Shown here: positions 16,422-28,318 of the stretch, piece by piece
Numbering within the stretch: position 1 is the first letter of the stretch
Layout: every line of letters starts with the position of its first letter
DNA from: Bog-756 sp963845485
GTDB lineage: Bacteria; Actinomycetota; Acidimicrobiia; Acidimicrobiales; RAAP-2
DNA: 64,000 bases
Assembly: GCA_963845485.1 (NCBI GenBank)
Contig: CAWJSI010000014.1
Coordinates: 310,001-374,000 of the forward strand
Direction of reading: 5' to 3'
Position numbers and translations under genes: made by a program
The notes under the pieces: model-generated
The model's input: the letters and a program-made list of their open reading frames with translations, nothing else
Told to the model about the DNA's origin: nothing
The model's database searches: none

Positions 16422-17084
16422 TCAGTGCCCCACCAGCAGCTGTTGCACCATCTCCTCGGCGTCGGCGGTGACCAGAACCAGTACCTCGTCACCGATGGCC
16501 AGGCGGGTGTCACCACGGGGCACGATCAGGTGGTCGTCGCGCACGACGGCGACCACGGTGGCGTCACGGGGGACCCCTAGGTCGACCAGGGAGACGCCAC
16601 TGGCCGGTGAGTCCTCGGCCAGTGTCACCTCGACCAGGTGGGCGTTGCCCCCCTCGAAGCGGAGGAGCCGCACCAGGCTGCCCACCGAGACCGCCTCTTC
16701 CACGAGGGCCGTGAGCAGTTGGGGGGTGGACACCGAGACGTCGACGCCCCAGCTCTCGGTGAACAGCCACTGGTTCTTCGGGTGGTTCACCCGGGCCACC
16801 ACCCTCGGGACGGCGAACTCCTGTTTGGCCAGCAGGGAGACGACCAGGTTGTCCTCGTCGTCGCCCGTGGCGGCCACGACCACGTCCACCGTGGCCAGGC
16901 CGGCGGCGTCGAGGGCCGACACCTCACAGGCATCCGCCACCACCCAGGTGATGTCGAGATCGCCCCGGATACGAGCCACCAGTTCGGGGTCTTGCTCGAT
17001 GACGAGGACGTCATGCCCACCGGCGTGGAGGTCGGCGGCGATGGCGGTACCCACACTGCCCGCTCCGGCGATGGCCACCTTCAT
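16422..17084 (-). CDS. TrkA-type potassium uptake regulator (RCK protein)
   Basis: A 220-residue protein with an N-terminal Rossmann RCK_N domain (MKVAIAGAGSVGTAIAADLHAGGHDVLVIEQD) and a C-terminal RCK_C domain (around residues 135-215, ending EVLVLVTADAEEMVQQLL). RCK proteins bind NAD(H), ADP/ATP or c-di-AMP and gate cation transporters. It overlaps the upstream TrkA gene by four bases, so the pair is co-translated. In mycobacteria the equivalent ceoB/ceoC pair sits near an APC permease, as here. Confidence 0.9.
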   Translation of the reverse strand: MKVAIAGAGSVGTAIAADLHAGGHDVLVIEQDPELVARIRGDLDITWVVADACEVSALDAAGLATVDVVVAATGDDEDNLVVSLLAKQEFAVPRVVARVNHPKNQWLFTESWGVDVSVSTPQLLTALVEEAVSVGSLVRLLRFEGGNAHLVEVTLAEDSPASGVSLVDLGVPRDATVVAVVRDDHLIVPRGDTRLAIGDEVLVLVTADAEEMVQQLLVGH

Positions 17085-17857
17085 GCCTGGGACCTGGCCT
17101 CGTCGTCGCTGGCTTCAGCCTCGGCGCTGGCATCGGCCACCGCCTGGTCGAGACCGATCGGTGCGTCCTCGGGGGGACCGAAGACCCGCGGCACATCGGT
17201 TCTCCCGCTCAGGCGGGCGTTCAGCCGCTCGAGGGCGGTGTCGGTCACCATCACGTGGATGATGTCCCCGTCCTGACCCACCAGGTCGCCGAAGTCCAGG
17301 CGGACGACGCCGGCCCGGGTCACGGCGACCACCGTGGCCTCGCCGGGCGCCGAGAGATCGGCCAGACGCTTACCCGCCCACCGTTCAGGAAGCTCCCGTT
17401 CCACGAGGGAGAGGGTGCCCGTCGAGTCGGTCCACTCCGACTCCACCTCGTTGGGCACCAGCCGCCTACGCACCTGGTCGATGGTCCAGGACACGGTGGC
17501 GACGGTCGGGATGCCGAGACGCAGATAGATCTGGGCCCGGCGGGGGTCGTAGATGCGGGCCACCACGTTCGGGATCTCGTAGGTCTCCCGGGCGATCCGG
17601 GCGGTGAGGATGTTCGAGTTGTCGCCGCTCGTGACGGCGGCCAGCGACGTGGCCTCCCCGGCACCGGCCCGATCGAGATCCCCCCGGTCGAAGCCCGAGC
17701 CGACCACCGTCGTGCCGGACCAGTCCGGGGGCAGCCGACGGAAAGCCTTGGCGTTGCGGTCGATGATGGCGACCGAGTGGCCCTGCTCCACGAGTCCCAG
17801 TCCCAAGCCCGAACCGACCCGACCACATCCCACGATGACGATATGCACCTGAACCAT
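17081..17857 (-). CDS. TrkA-type potassium uptake regulator (RCK protein)
   Basis: A 258-residue RCK protein. The nucleotide-binding loop is IVGCGRVGSGLGLGLVEQGHSVAIIDRN, and the RCK_C domain covers around residues 130-220 (ATVVAVTRAGVVRLDFGDLVGQDGDIIHVMV). A charged, disordered tail of about 35 residues follows. It is the first gene of the TrkA pair and is divergent from the KimA-type permease across 120 bases. It probably forms a heteromeric RCK ring with its downstream partner, as inference from co-translation. Confidence 0.9.
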   Translation of the reverse strand: MVQVHIVIVGCGRVGSGLGLGLVEQGHSVAIIDRNAKAFRRLPPDWSGTTVVGSGFDRGDLDRAGAGEATSLAAVTSGDNSNILTARIARETYEIPNVVARIYDPRRAQIYLRLGIPTVATVSWTIDQVRRRLVPNEVESEWTDSTGTLSLVERELPERWAGKRLADLSAPGEATVVAVTRAGVVRLDFGDLVGQDGDIIHVMVTDTALERLNARLSGRTDVPRVFGPPEDAPIGLDQAVADASAEAEASDDEARSQA

Positions 17858-17977
17858 GCAACACGCATCGTGGGCAGATCACAACTCACCTCCCTCGAAT
17901 GGCGGAGGGGCCCGGTGGGGAGGCCCGCCATGTCTCCGGGTTCGGGCCTGGGCCGATGCCCATGATTTACTGATGGG

Positions 17978-20485
17978 GTGGACCCATCGGCGACCGGAGG
18001 CGCGCCCGGGGGCCAATCCCCTCCCGACGGTGTCGCGGTGACCATCCCGCCGGCTCGGCCCGTGGCGGGGAGTCGGATGCGACCTTCGGCCACGCCGAGG
18101 ACCCGGGTGGACCTCCCCGAGACCCTCCGGTACCGGGCGAAGAACGTGGTCCTCGGACCGCCCATCGCCTCGGACAAGCAGACCTCCGAGCGGCTCGGCC
18201 GGCCCACCGCGCTCGCCGTGCTCTCCTCGGACGTCATCTCCTCGTCGGCCTACGCCACCGAGCAGATGCTCATCCCGCTCATCCCCATCATCGGCGTGGC
18301 GGCCTTCTCCCTGGTGGTGCCCATCAGCATCGCCGTCATCTTCGTCCTGTTGTTCGTCACCCTCTCCTACCTCGAGGTGGTGAAGGTCTACACGAAGGCC
18401 GGCGGGGCCTACGTGGTGGCCCGGGAGAACTTCGGACTGACCATCGCCCAGATCGCGGCCGTGTCCCTCCTCATCGACTACACCCTCACCGTGGCCGTGT
18501 CGGTGGCCGCCGGGGTGGCCGCGGTGACCTCGGTGTTCCCGGGTCTGACCCCGGACACGGTGTGGATAGCCATCGCCCTTGTCGTGCTCATCGCCTACGG
18601 CAACCTCCGGGGTATCCGGGAGGCAGGTCGGGTCTTTGCCGTCCCCACCTACTTCTTCATCGCCAACATGGTCATCCTCTTGGGCTACGGGGCGTTCAAG
18701 GCCATCAACGGCTCGCTGCACGCCCACGCCATCTACGGCCACCAGCACGGCGCCAATCCGACGGTGGCCATCGGCCATCCCGGAAGCGGCATCCTCTACG
18801 GGGCCAGCATCTTCTTGGTCATGAAGGCCTTCGCCTCGGGCGGGTCGGCGCTCACCGGCACCGAGGCCATCTCCAACGGTGTGAGCATCTTCCGGCGCCC
18901 CGAGGCCCGCAACGCCCGCATCACCATGGTGCTGATGGCCGTCATCCTCGGGTCGCTCGTCCTCGGGGTGTCCACACTGGCCTCGATCACCCATCCCATC
19001 CCGTATGTGTCCGGCACCCCGACGGTCATCTCCCAGATCGCCAAGTTCGTCTACGGCACCAGCGGGTTGGGAAACCTCTTCTATGGATTGCTGCAGGTCG
19101 GGACCACCCTGATCCTCATCCTGGCCGCCAACACCAGCTTCACCGGCTTCCCCTTCCTGGCCAGCTTCGCCGCCGAGGACTCCTACCTCCCCCGACAGCT
19201 CACCAAGCGCGGCCACCGCCTGGTCTTCTCGACCGGGATCATCGTCCTCACGGTGGTCTCCATCGTGCTGCTCTTGATCACCAACGCCAAGGTGGACAAG
19301 CTCATCCCCCTCTACGCCATCGGCGTGTTCACGGGCTTCACCATGGCCGGGGCGGGGATGTCCAAGTACCACTGGACCCACCGCGGCGAGGAGGACCACT
19401 GGCAGCGGCGGCTGGCCATCAACGGGACGGCCTCGGTCCTCTCGTTCATCGTGCTGATCATCATCGCCGTGTCCAAGTTCACCGAGGGCGCCTGGGTGAT
19501 CCTCGTGATCCTGCCCCTCGGCGTCCTCGGGCTCCTGGCCCTCCACCGCCAGTACGCCGACGAGGAACGCCAGCTCGAGCAGGGGGCGGCCGAGGCGGCC
19601 GAGGCGCCGGTGCTCACCCGGCACACGGTCATCGTGCTGGTGGACCGCCTGGACATGGCGACGGCCCGGGCCCTCCAGTACGCCCGTACGCTCCATCCCG
19701 ACGAGCTGCGGGCCGTCCACTTCACCCTGGACAGCCGGGTCTCGGCCGAACTCGAGTCGGAGTGGGGACGCCTCGGTCTCACCCGGCTTCCCCTCGACGT
19801 CGAGGAGTGCGAGGACCGCCGGCTCACCCGGGCGGCGTTGGAGATGGCCGCCGAGACGGTGGCCGACGGCCAGACCGAACTGACCATCCTGTTGCCCCGG
19901 CGCGGCTTCGCGGCCGGATGGCACCGGCTCCTCCACGACGGCACCGCCGACGAGATCGCCGCCGCCGTGGCCCAGCTGGCCCACGTCAACGCCACGGTGG
20001 TCCCCTACCAGCTCACCGGGGGCTGGCTGTCGAAGCGGCGGGAGTGGGGCCGGGTCCAAGCGACGGTCCCGACCGACGCCACCGCCACCGCGCCGCGGCC
20101 CCGGGCCGCGGCCAAAGCGGCGGCCCGGGAGGCCGAACGCGACTCGGCCCGTGGCGCCTTCGACCGGGCCGCGTTCGGAGACCGGTTGGCCGGCACCACG
20201 CCCATCAGCGAGGCCCAGTGGCGCAACCGGGTCCGGGTGGTCGGACGGGTCAAGTCGGTGCGGGTCCAACCGCGGGCGGGGACGTCGAACCTCGAATGCG
20301 TGCTGGCCGACGAGACCGGGCGCCTGTTGCTCGTGTTCCAGGGCCGCCGGAGGATTCCCGGCATCCAGCCCGGGGCACGACTGGTGGTGGAGGGCATGGT
20401 GGGCGACTGGGCCCGCCGACAGGCCATTCTCAATCCCGACTACGAGCTGCTCGCCGGCCCCGAAGCTGACGTGGAGCCCACCTAG
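17978..20485 (+). CDS. KimA-type APC potassium/amino acid permease with C-terminal OB-fold
   Basis: An 835-residue protein from GTG at 17978. Residues about 65-525 form an APC-fold transporter of about 12 helices (SSDVISSSAYATEQ, then YTKAGGAYVVARENFG), most like the KimA/YdaO potassium importers. A soluble region (around 540-680) resembles the universal-stress-like cytoplasmic domain of that family. An Ala/Arg-rich linker and an OB-fold-like domain finish the chain (WRNRVRVVGRVKSVRVQPRAG, then LLLVFQGRRRIPGIQPG). In mycobacteria a similar OB-fold protein is encoded separately near the TrkA pair. Potassium as substrate is inferred from family and the divergent TrkA genes. Confidence 0.85.
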   Translation: MDPSATGGAPGGQSPPDGVAVTIPPARPVAGSRMRPSATPRTRVDLPETLRYRAKNVVLGPPIASDKQTSERLGRPTALAVLSSDVISSSAYATEQMLIPLIPIIGVAAFSLVVPISIAVIFVLLFVTLSYLEVVKVYTKAGGAYVVARENFGLTIAQIAAVSLLIDYTLTVAVSVAAGVAAVTSVFPGLTPDTVWIAIALVVLIAYGNLRGIREAGRVFAVPTYFFIANMVILLGYGAFKAINGSLHAHAIYGHQHGANPTVAIGHPGSGILYGASIFLVMKAFASGGSALTGTEAISNGVSIFRRPEARNARITMVLMAVILGSLVLGVSTLASITHPIPYVSGTPTVISQIAKFVYGTSGLGNLFYGLLQVGTTLILILAANTSFTGFPFLASFAAEDSYLPRQLTKRGHRLVFSTGIIVLTVVSIVLLLITNAKVDKLIPLYAIGVFTGFTMAGAGMSKYHWTHRGEEDHWQRRLAINGTASVLSFIVLIIIAVSKFTEGAWVILVILPLGVLGLLALHRQYADEERQLEQGAAEAAEAPVLTRHTVIVLVDRLDMATARALQYARTLHPDELRAVHFTLDSRVSAELESEWGRLGLTRLPLDVEECEDRRLTRAALEMAAETVADGQTELTILLPRRGFAAGWHRLLHDGTADEIAAAVAQLAHVNATVVPYQLTGGWLSKRREWGRVQATVPTDATATAPRPRAAAKAAAREAERDSARGAFDRAAFGDRLAGTTPISEAQWRNRVRVVGRVKSVRVQPRAGTSNLECVLADETGRLLLVFQGRRRIPGIQPGARLVVEGMVGDWARRQAILNPDYELLAGPEADVEPT

Positions 20486-20529
20486 GAGGCGTTCCCAGGG
20501 TCCCGAAGAGCCCGCTGGGGCCACCTGGT

Positions 20530-20548
20530 GACGCCCCGATCAGGCGTC
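20530..20548 (+). terminator. Hairpin between the permease and hppA
   Basis: GACGCC and GGCGTC (20530-20535 and 20543-20548) close a seven-base loop and are followed by TT. An outer nine-base inverted repeat (20501-20509 with 20547-20555) offers an alternative fold. It fits a terminator after the permease gene, and about 210 bases remain for the hppA promoter and leader. Confidence 0.5.
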
Positions 20549-20766
20549 TTCGGGAATGCTTCCTTGCTCCCGGCACCCTTTTGTCGGTATCTTTCCCCCC
20601 CGTTGCCGGAAACGGCGTGCCGTGACGGCGCGCGCATCCGGTGTGCGGCCTCGTGGCCGTGGTCTCGCGGGGGGAGAGCATCGCTCGATCGCCGCGATGG
20701 GCCGCGGTCCGGTGCGCCGCAGGATTTCGATGATGACCACGCAGTACACCGAAGGGAGCCACACCG

Positions 20767-23169
<2,403 letters not shown>

Positions 23170-23176
23170 ACATCCT

Positions 23177-23206
23177 GGTCAGAGGAGGCGACCGCCTCGG
23201 CTGACC
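23177..23206 (+). terminator. Terminator hairpin after hppA
   Basis: GGTCAG pairs with CTGACC, and after a small internal loop GAGGCG pairs with CGCCTC around a two-base tip. It begins eight bases after the hppA stop and precedes topA by 55 bases. Confidence 0.6.
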
Positions 23207-23261
23207 GGAGGGCGGGGTTGACAACGACTCGCCCCACCGTTCACCCTGGGCCCCACTAGCC

Positions 23262-26222
23262 ATGCCATCCACCGACCAGACAGATTCTGCTCCCACCACC
23301 GGAACCGCCAACGGTGCCGCTGGCGGCACACGTGCCCGGGGCGGGGCTAAGCCCCTGGTCATCGTGGAGTCCCCGGCCAAGGCCAAGACCATTGCCGGCC
23401 TGCTGGGCTCCGATTACGTCGTCGAGTCGTCCATCGGCCACATCCGTGACCTGCCCCGCGGGGCGGACGAGGTGCCCGCCGCCTACAAGGGCGAGGCCTG
23501 GAGCCGCCTGGGCGTCGACGTGGACAACGGCTTCAAGCCGCTGTATGTGATCTCGACGCAGAAGAAGTCCCAGGTGGCCAAGTTGAAGCAGCTGGTCAAG
23601 CAGGCCAGCGAGGTCTACCTGGCCTCGGACGAGGACCGCGAGGGTGAGTCCATCGCCTGGCACCTCCTCGAGGTCCTCGCACCCCGCGTACCGGTCAAGC
23701 GGATGGTGTTCCACGAGATCACCCGACCGGCCATCGAACGGGCCGTCCTCGAGTGGCGTGATCTCGACCGCAGGCTGGTGGACGCCCAGGAGGCCCGGCG
23801 CATCCTCGACCGCCTCTACGGCTACGAGGTCTCGCCCGTCCTCTGGAAGAAGATCATGCCCCGGCTCTCGGCCGGGAGGGTCCAGAGCGTGGCCACCCGC
23901 ATGGTCGTGGAACGCGAGCGGGCCCGGATGGCGTTCCGTTCGGCCGGCTGGTGGGGGATCGATGCCACCTTCACCGCCGAGGGGGCGGCCGCAGCCGATG
24001 CCACGCCTCGCTCGTTCACCGCCGCGTTGGCCTCGGTCGACGGCGTGGCTCTGGCCTCGGGCCGGGACTTCGACGAGACCGGCACCCTCACCGCACCGGG
24101 TTCGGTCGTCGTGCTGGGCGAGGAGGAGGCGCGCACCCTGGCGACAGGACTGGCCGACGTGCCCTTCGAGGTCAGCTCCATGACCCACAAGCCGTTCCGC
24201 CGCTCGCCCTCGGCTCCGTTCATGACCTCCACGCTGCAACAGGAGGCCGGCCGCAAGCTGCGGTTCAGTTCCAAGCGGGCCATGCAGGTGGCCCAGCGTC
24301 TCTACGAGGACGGCTGGATCACCTACATGCGTACCGACTCCACCACGCTGTCGAGCCAGGCCCTCGACGCAGCCCGGGCCCAGGCCAGAGCGCTCTACGG
24401 GCCCGACTACGTCCCCGCCCAGCCCCGCCGCTACGAGCGCAAGGTGAAGAACGCCCAGGAGGCCCACGAGGCCATCCGGCCGGCCGGCGAATCGTTCCGT
24501 ACTCCCGACGAGGCAGCCCGCGCCCTGTCGGGGGACGAGTTCCGGCTCTACGACCTCATCTGGAAGCGGACCGTGGCCTCCCAGATGGCCGACGCCACCG
24601 GTACCAGTGCCCAGGTGCGCCTGGCCGGGACGGCGGCCGGTCCCGAGGTGGCAGGGCGTCGGGCCGAGTTCTCGGCCTCGGGCAAAGTCATCCAGTTCCC
24701 CGGGTACCTGCGGGCCTATGTGGAGGGTGAGGACGACCCCGACGCCGAGCTGGCCGACCGTGAGGTGCACCTGCCCCCCATGGACGAGGGCGATCCGGCC
24801 TCGGTGGCGGACCTCGAGCCCGGCTCCCACGCCACCCAGCCACCGGCCCGTTACACCGAGGCCTCGTTGGTCAAGGCCATGGAGGACCTGGGCGTCGGGC
24901 GGCCGTCCACCTATGCCAGCGTGATCGCCACCATCCTCGACCGCGGCTACGTGTGGAAGAAGGGCACCGCACTCGTCCCCTCGTTCACCGCCTTCGCCGT
25001 GGTCGGCCTGCTCGAGCGCTACTTCGCCGATCTGGTGGACTACGGGTTCACCGCCTCGATGGAGGACGACCTCGACGCTATCGCCTCGGGCACCGAAGAG
25101 GTGCTGCCTTGGTTGACCCGCTTCTACTTCGGCGGGACCGGGCCGGCCAACGGTTCGAATGGCGACACGGGTACGGCCAACGGCGCCAACGGGCACGCCG
25201 GAGGCGAGACCAGCCTGGTGGCCGGCCATCGGACCGGGCTCGGGCTCAAGCGCGAGGTCAGCACCTACCTGGGCGAGATCGACGCCCGGGAGATCAACTC
25301 GATCCCCATCGGTGTGGGCCATGACGGTCAGGACATCGTGGCCCGGGTCGGTCGTTACGGCCCCTACCTCCAGCGGGGCGAGGACCGGGTGTCCATCCCC
25401 GAGGACCTGGCCCCCGACGAACTGACCGTCGAGAAGTCCGAAGCGCTCCTCGAAGCCCCGTCGTCGGACCGGGTCCTCGGCAACGACCCCGAATCGGGCC
25501 AGCCCGTGCAGGTGAAAGCCGGGAGGTTCGGCCCCTACGTGCAACTCGGTGACCTGGTCGACGGCGGCCCGAAGCCGCGCACCTCCTCACTGTTCGCCTC
25601 CATGTCCCCGTCCACCCTGACCTTCGAGCAGGCGCTCGAGCTGCTCCGCATTCCTCGTGTGGTGGGCAGCGACCCCGAGAGCCACGAAGAGATCGTGGCG
25701 CACAACGGAAAGTTCGGTCCCTACCTGAAGCGGGGGACCGACACCCGGAGTCTCCAGTCCGAGGACCAACTTCTCACCATCACCGTCGACGAGGCCCTGG
25801 CCCTCTTTGCCCAGCCCAAGACCCGGGGCGGGCGGAACGCCAAGGGACCGCTGCGCGAGATGGGAGCCGATCCCGATACCGGACTTGCCATGGTGGTCAA
25901 GGACGGACGCTTCGGGCCCTACGTGACCGACGGCACCACGAACGCCTCGCTACGCCGGGGAGACGACGTGGAGAGTCTGACCGTGGAACGGGCCGCCGAG
26001 CTCCTGGCGGAACGGCGGGCGGCCGGGCCCTCCACCCGGAAGAAGGCGACGAAGAAAAAGGCCCCGGCCAAGAAGGCCACGGCCAAGAAGAGCGCGGCCA
26101 AGAAGAGCGCGGCCAAAAAGAGTGCTCCGGCCAAGAAGGCCGCGGCCACCAAGGCGGCAGCGAAGAAGACATTGCCGACGCAGTCGGCCGCCCCGGGCAG
26201 TGACGGGGATCCACCCTTCTAA
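23262..26222 (+). CDS. topA: DNA topoisomerase I
   Basis: A 986-residue type IA topoisomerase. The TOPRIM domain has LVIVESPAKAKTIAGLLG and SDEDREGESIAWH. The catalytic tyrosine lies in EDGWITYMRTDST (around residue 353). Instead of zinc-finger repeats, the C-terminus has several repeated G-[RK]-F/Y-GPY units (KAGRFGPYVQLGD, HNGKFGPYLKRG, KDGRFGPYVTDG). It ends in a lysine/alanine-rich tail (AKKSAAKKSAPAKK and similar), as in other actinobacterial TopA proteins. It relaxes negative supercoils. A Ser/Asn/Gly-rich insertion (around residues 625-650) separates the core from the repeats. tmk follows with no gap. Confidence 0.96.
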   Translation: MPSTDQTDSAPTTGTANGAAGGTRARGGAKPLVIVESPAKAKTIAGLLGSDYVVESSIGHIRDLPRGADEVPAAYKGEAWSRLGVDVDNGFKPLYVISTQKKSQVAKLKQLVKQASEVYLASDEDREGESIAWHLLEVLAPRVPVKRMVFHEITRPAIERAVLEWRDLDRRLVDAQEARRILDRLYGYEVSPVLWKKIMPRLSAGRVQSVATRMVVERERARMAFRSAGWWGIDATFTAEGAAAADATPRSFTAALASVDGVALASGRDFDETGTLTAPGSVVVLGEEEARTLATGLADVPFEVSSMTHKPFRRSPSAPFMTSTLQQEAGRKLRFSSKRAMQVAQRLYEDGWITYMRTDSTTLSSQALDAARAQARALYGPDYVPAQPRRYERKVKNAQEAHEAIRPAGESFRTPDEAARALSGDEFRLYDLIWKRTVASQMADATGTSAQVRLAGTAAGPEVAGRRAEFSASGKVIQFPGYLRAYVEGEDDPDAELADREVHLPPMDEGDPASVADLEPGSHATQPPARYTEASLVKAMEDLGVGRPSTYASVIATILDRGYVWKKGTALVPSFTAFAVVGLLERYFADLVDYGFTASMEDDLDAIASGTEEVLPWLTRFYFGGTGPANGSNGDTGTANGANGHAGGETSLVAGHRTGLGLKREVSTYLGEIDAREINSIPIGVGHDGQDIVARVGRYGPYLQRGEDRVSIPEDLAPDELTVEKSEALLEAPSSDRVLGNDPESGQPVQVKAGRFGPYVQLGDLVDGGPKPRTSSLFASMSPSTLTFEQALELLRIPRVVGSDPESHEEIVAHNGKFGPYLKRGTDTRSLQSEDQLLTITVDEALALFAQPKTRGGRNAKGPLREMGADPDTGLAMVVKDGRFGPYVTDGTTNASLRRGDDVESLTVERAAELLAERRAAGPSTRKKATKKKAPAKKATAKKSAAKKSAAKKSAPAKKAAATKAAAKKTLPTQSAAPGSDGDPPF

Positions 26223-26846
26223 GTGATGGCGAGCACGCCGGGCCGCCTCATCGCGCTCGAGGGGATCGACGGGTGTGGCAAGTCCACCCAGGCGCGGCTG
26301 CTGGCTGACCGGCTGGAAGCGGTCCTCACCTTCGAGCCCGGGGCCACCTCTCTCGGTGGGGCCTTGCGCACCCTGGTGCTCGAGCCTGGCCAAGCTCCGG
26401 TGTCCGATCGGGCCGAGGCCCTGCTCATGGCGGCCGACCGTGCCCAGCACGTGGCTGAGGTGGTCAGGCCGGCGCTCGACCGGGGAACCTGGGTGGTGAC
26501 GGACCGGTACTCGGGATCGACCATGGCGTACCAGGGCTACGGCCGGGGCCTCGATCTCGGGGAGCTCGATCGCCTGGTCGAGTGGGCAACCGGGGGCCTG
26601 GCCCCTGATCTCTCGATCCTGGTGCAGGTGGACCCGGCTGTCGGGCGGGCCCGCCGACACGGCTCACCCGACGACCGGATGGAGGGCCAGGACGTCGGGT
26701 TCCTCGAGCGTGTGGCCGAGGGCTACCGGTGCCTGGCCGACCAGCAGCGGACCCCGTGGCTCGTGGTCGACGGCACCGGGACGATCGACGAGGTGGCGGC
26801 CCTGGTGTGGGCGGGCGTGGGCGAGCGGTTGGACGGTCCGCGGTGA
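26223..26846 (+). CDS. tmk: Thymidylate kinase
   Basis: A 207-residue dTMP kinase. The P-loop is EGIDGCGKSTQARLL, the DR motif is VVTDRYSGSTMAYQGYGRGL and a lid-like region follows (ARRHGSPDDRMEG). It makes dTDP for DNA synthesis. GTG at 26223 directly abuts the topA stop; ATG at 26226 is an equally good start. The 3' end overlaps the holB start in a GTGA arrangement, so topA, tmk and holB form one replication operon. Confidence 0.95.
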   Translation: MMASTPGRLIALEGIDGCGKSTQARLLADRLEAVLTFEPGATSLGGALRTLVLEPGQAPVSDRAEALLMAADRAQHVAEVVRPALDRGTWVVTDRYSGSTMAYQGYGRGLDLGELDRLVEWATGGLAPDLSILVQVDPAVGRARRHGSPDDRMEGQDVGFLERVAEGYRCLADQQRTPWLVVDGTGTIDEVAALVWAGVGERLDGPR

Positions 26847-27949
26847 GCGGGGAGGAGACCCCCGTGGCGGCCCTCTTCGACGAAGTGATCGGCCAGCCCA
26901 GGGTGGTGGCTCAGCTCCTCGCCGCCGCCCGGCGCCCCGTCCACGCCTATCTGTTCCACGGACCGTCGGGATCGGGCAAGCGGGCAGCAGCGCGGGGGCT
27001 GGCTGCGGCCCTCTTGTGCCCCGAGGGCGGGTGTGGCGTGTGCAACACCTGCCGGCGGGCCCTGGCCGGCACGCACCCCGATCTGGTGGTCGTGGAGCGC
27101 ACCGGGGCCGCCCTCAGCGTGGCCGATGCCCAGACCATCGTCACCCGGGCCCAGCGGCGGCCGCTCGAAGGAGACCGGCAGGTCCTGATGGTGACCGATG
27201 TGCACCTGGCCCGCGAGTCCGTCCCCGCCTTGTTGAAGACGGTCGAGGAGCCGCCTCCCTCGACGGTCTTCGTGCTGCTGGCCGACGACCTTCCTCCGGC
27301 GCTGGCCACGGTGGTGAGCCGGTGCCTCCAGGTGTCCTTCGATGCCGTTCCGGCCTCGTCCGTGGTGGCGTGGTTGATCGGCCGTGGGGTCGATCCGGAG
27401 CACGCGGAAACCGTGGCGCAGGCGTCGGGCGGGAGCCTCGATCGGGCCCGGCTGTTGGTCAGTGACGACGGGTTCGTGGCTCGCCAGCACCAGTGGCGGT
27501 CGGTTCCCTCCCGCCTGGACGGGACCGGAGCCGCCGCCGCGGCGGTCTCGTCCGAGTTGCTGGCGGCAGCCGAGGAGGCCCTGATCCCACTTCGCCAGCA
27601 GCACGCTGACGAACTCGTGGCCCTGGCCGACCAGGCTGATGCGATGGGATCAAAGGGTGTTCCCGGACGCAAGCAGGCGGAAGAGGGCCACCGGCGCGAG
27701 GAACGCCGATGGCGGACCGACGATCTCCGCTTCGGACTGGCCACCCTGGCCGAGGTCTACCGTGACCGGCTGGTGGCCGCCGTCGAGGCCGACGGCGGGA
27801 GCCACTCGTCGGGGAGCGCGGCCGGTGGTCGTCGGGCCGTGCGACAGGTGGACGCCATCGGCCAGGCGTCCGAGGCCCTCGGTCGCAACGCCAACGAGTC
27901 GCTCCTCATGGATGCCCTGATGGTCGAGCTGTCCGGCATGCTCGACTGA
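26843..27949 (+). CDS. holB: DNA polymerase III delta' subunit
   Basis: I place the start at GTG 26843, overlapping the tmk stop, because the clamp-loader fold begins right after it (VAALFDEVIGQPRVVAQLLAAA). The Walker A-like loop is HGPSGSGKRAAARG. The zinc module is CPEGGCGVCNTCRRA, and sensor-type LLKTVEEPPPSTVFVLLADD and VVSRCLQV follow. The protein is 368 residues. As delta' it is a stator in the clamp-loader complex. A frame extending upstream to 26729 lies inside tmk and is rejected. tRNA-Thr follows 49 bases later. Confidence 0.93.
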   Translation: MSGEETPVAALFDEVIGQPRVVAQLLAAARRPVHAYLFHGPSGSGKRAAARGLAAALLCPEGGCGVCNTCRRALAGTHPDLVVVERTGAALSVADAQTIVTRAQRRPLEGDRQVLMVTDVHLARESVPALLKTVEEPPPSTVFVLLADDLPPALATVVSRCLQVSFDAVPASSVVAWLIGRGVDPEHAETVAQASGGSLDRARLLVSDDGFVARQHQWRSVPSRLDGTGAAAAAVSSELLAAAEEALIPLRQQHADELVALADQADAMGSKGVPGRKQAEEGHRREERRWRTDDLRFGLATLAEVYRDRLVAAVEADGGSHSSGSAAGGRRAVRQVDAIGQASEALGRNANESLLMDALMVELSGMLD

Positions 27950-27998
27950 AGGTGCCGTCACAGCGCGCCGATAGGGATCGGATAGCGTGTCCCACCGC

Positions 27999-28071
27999 GC
28001 CTGGGTAGCTCAGTCGGTAGAGCAACGCACTCGTAATGCGTAGGTCAGGAGTTCGATTCTCCTCCCAGGCT
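27999..28071 (+). tRNA. tRNA-Thr (anticodon CGT)
   Basis: A complete cloverleaf: acceptor arms GCCTGGG (27999-28005) and CCCAGGC (28064-28070), D-arm GCTC/GAGC, anticodon stem ACGCA/TGCGT with loop CTCGTAA (anticodon CGT at 28032-28034) and T-loop TTCGATT. CCA is not encoded. It marks the boundary between the replication genes and the accessory block, as expected for an integration site. Confidence 0.95.
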
Positions 28072-28110
28072 CCCTGGTCAGAGTTGGCTTTTGGCTCTGA
28101 CGATTTCGAT

Positions 28111-28130
28111 TCACCCCATATCCACCCCAT
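28111..28130. repeat. 20-base sequence imperfectly repeated at 39,486
   Basis: TCACCCCATATCCACCCCAT matches 39486-39505 at 17 of 20 positions, all differences being C/T. It lies 40 bases after tRNA-Thr. It could be a remnant of an element end; chance similarity cannot be excluded. Confidence 0.3.
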
Positions 28131-28318
28131 GACTCCAAGCCGTTGACCTGGATGTTCTCCTGGGAGTGCTTCTCATTGGGGCCCAGCAGATCAGCTCACC
28201 CGAAGTTGTTGTGGCGGACAGCCAGCTCCGGGGTCCGGATGGCCACCATCGGGGAATTCTGAGGACCCCACCGTTCGCGGCCGCTGCGTCGGGTCTTCGT
28301 GAACGGAGCCAGGTCGAG

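Noticed and set aside
17858..17977. Cyclic-di-AMP (ydaO) riboswitch before the permease
   Set aside because: The gap is only 120 bases, shared with a divergent gene, and shows no conserved elements.
17879..20524. Long minus-strand frame of 881 codons opposite the permease
   Set aside because: It is a shadow of a high-GC gene: His/Gly/Asp-rich, with no fold, opposite a clear transporter.
27906..28130. Minus-strand reading frame containing ENRTPDLRITSALLYRLSYP across tRNA-Thr
   Set aside because: It is the antisense translation of the tRNA, a well-known false protein in databases.
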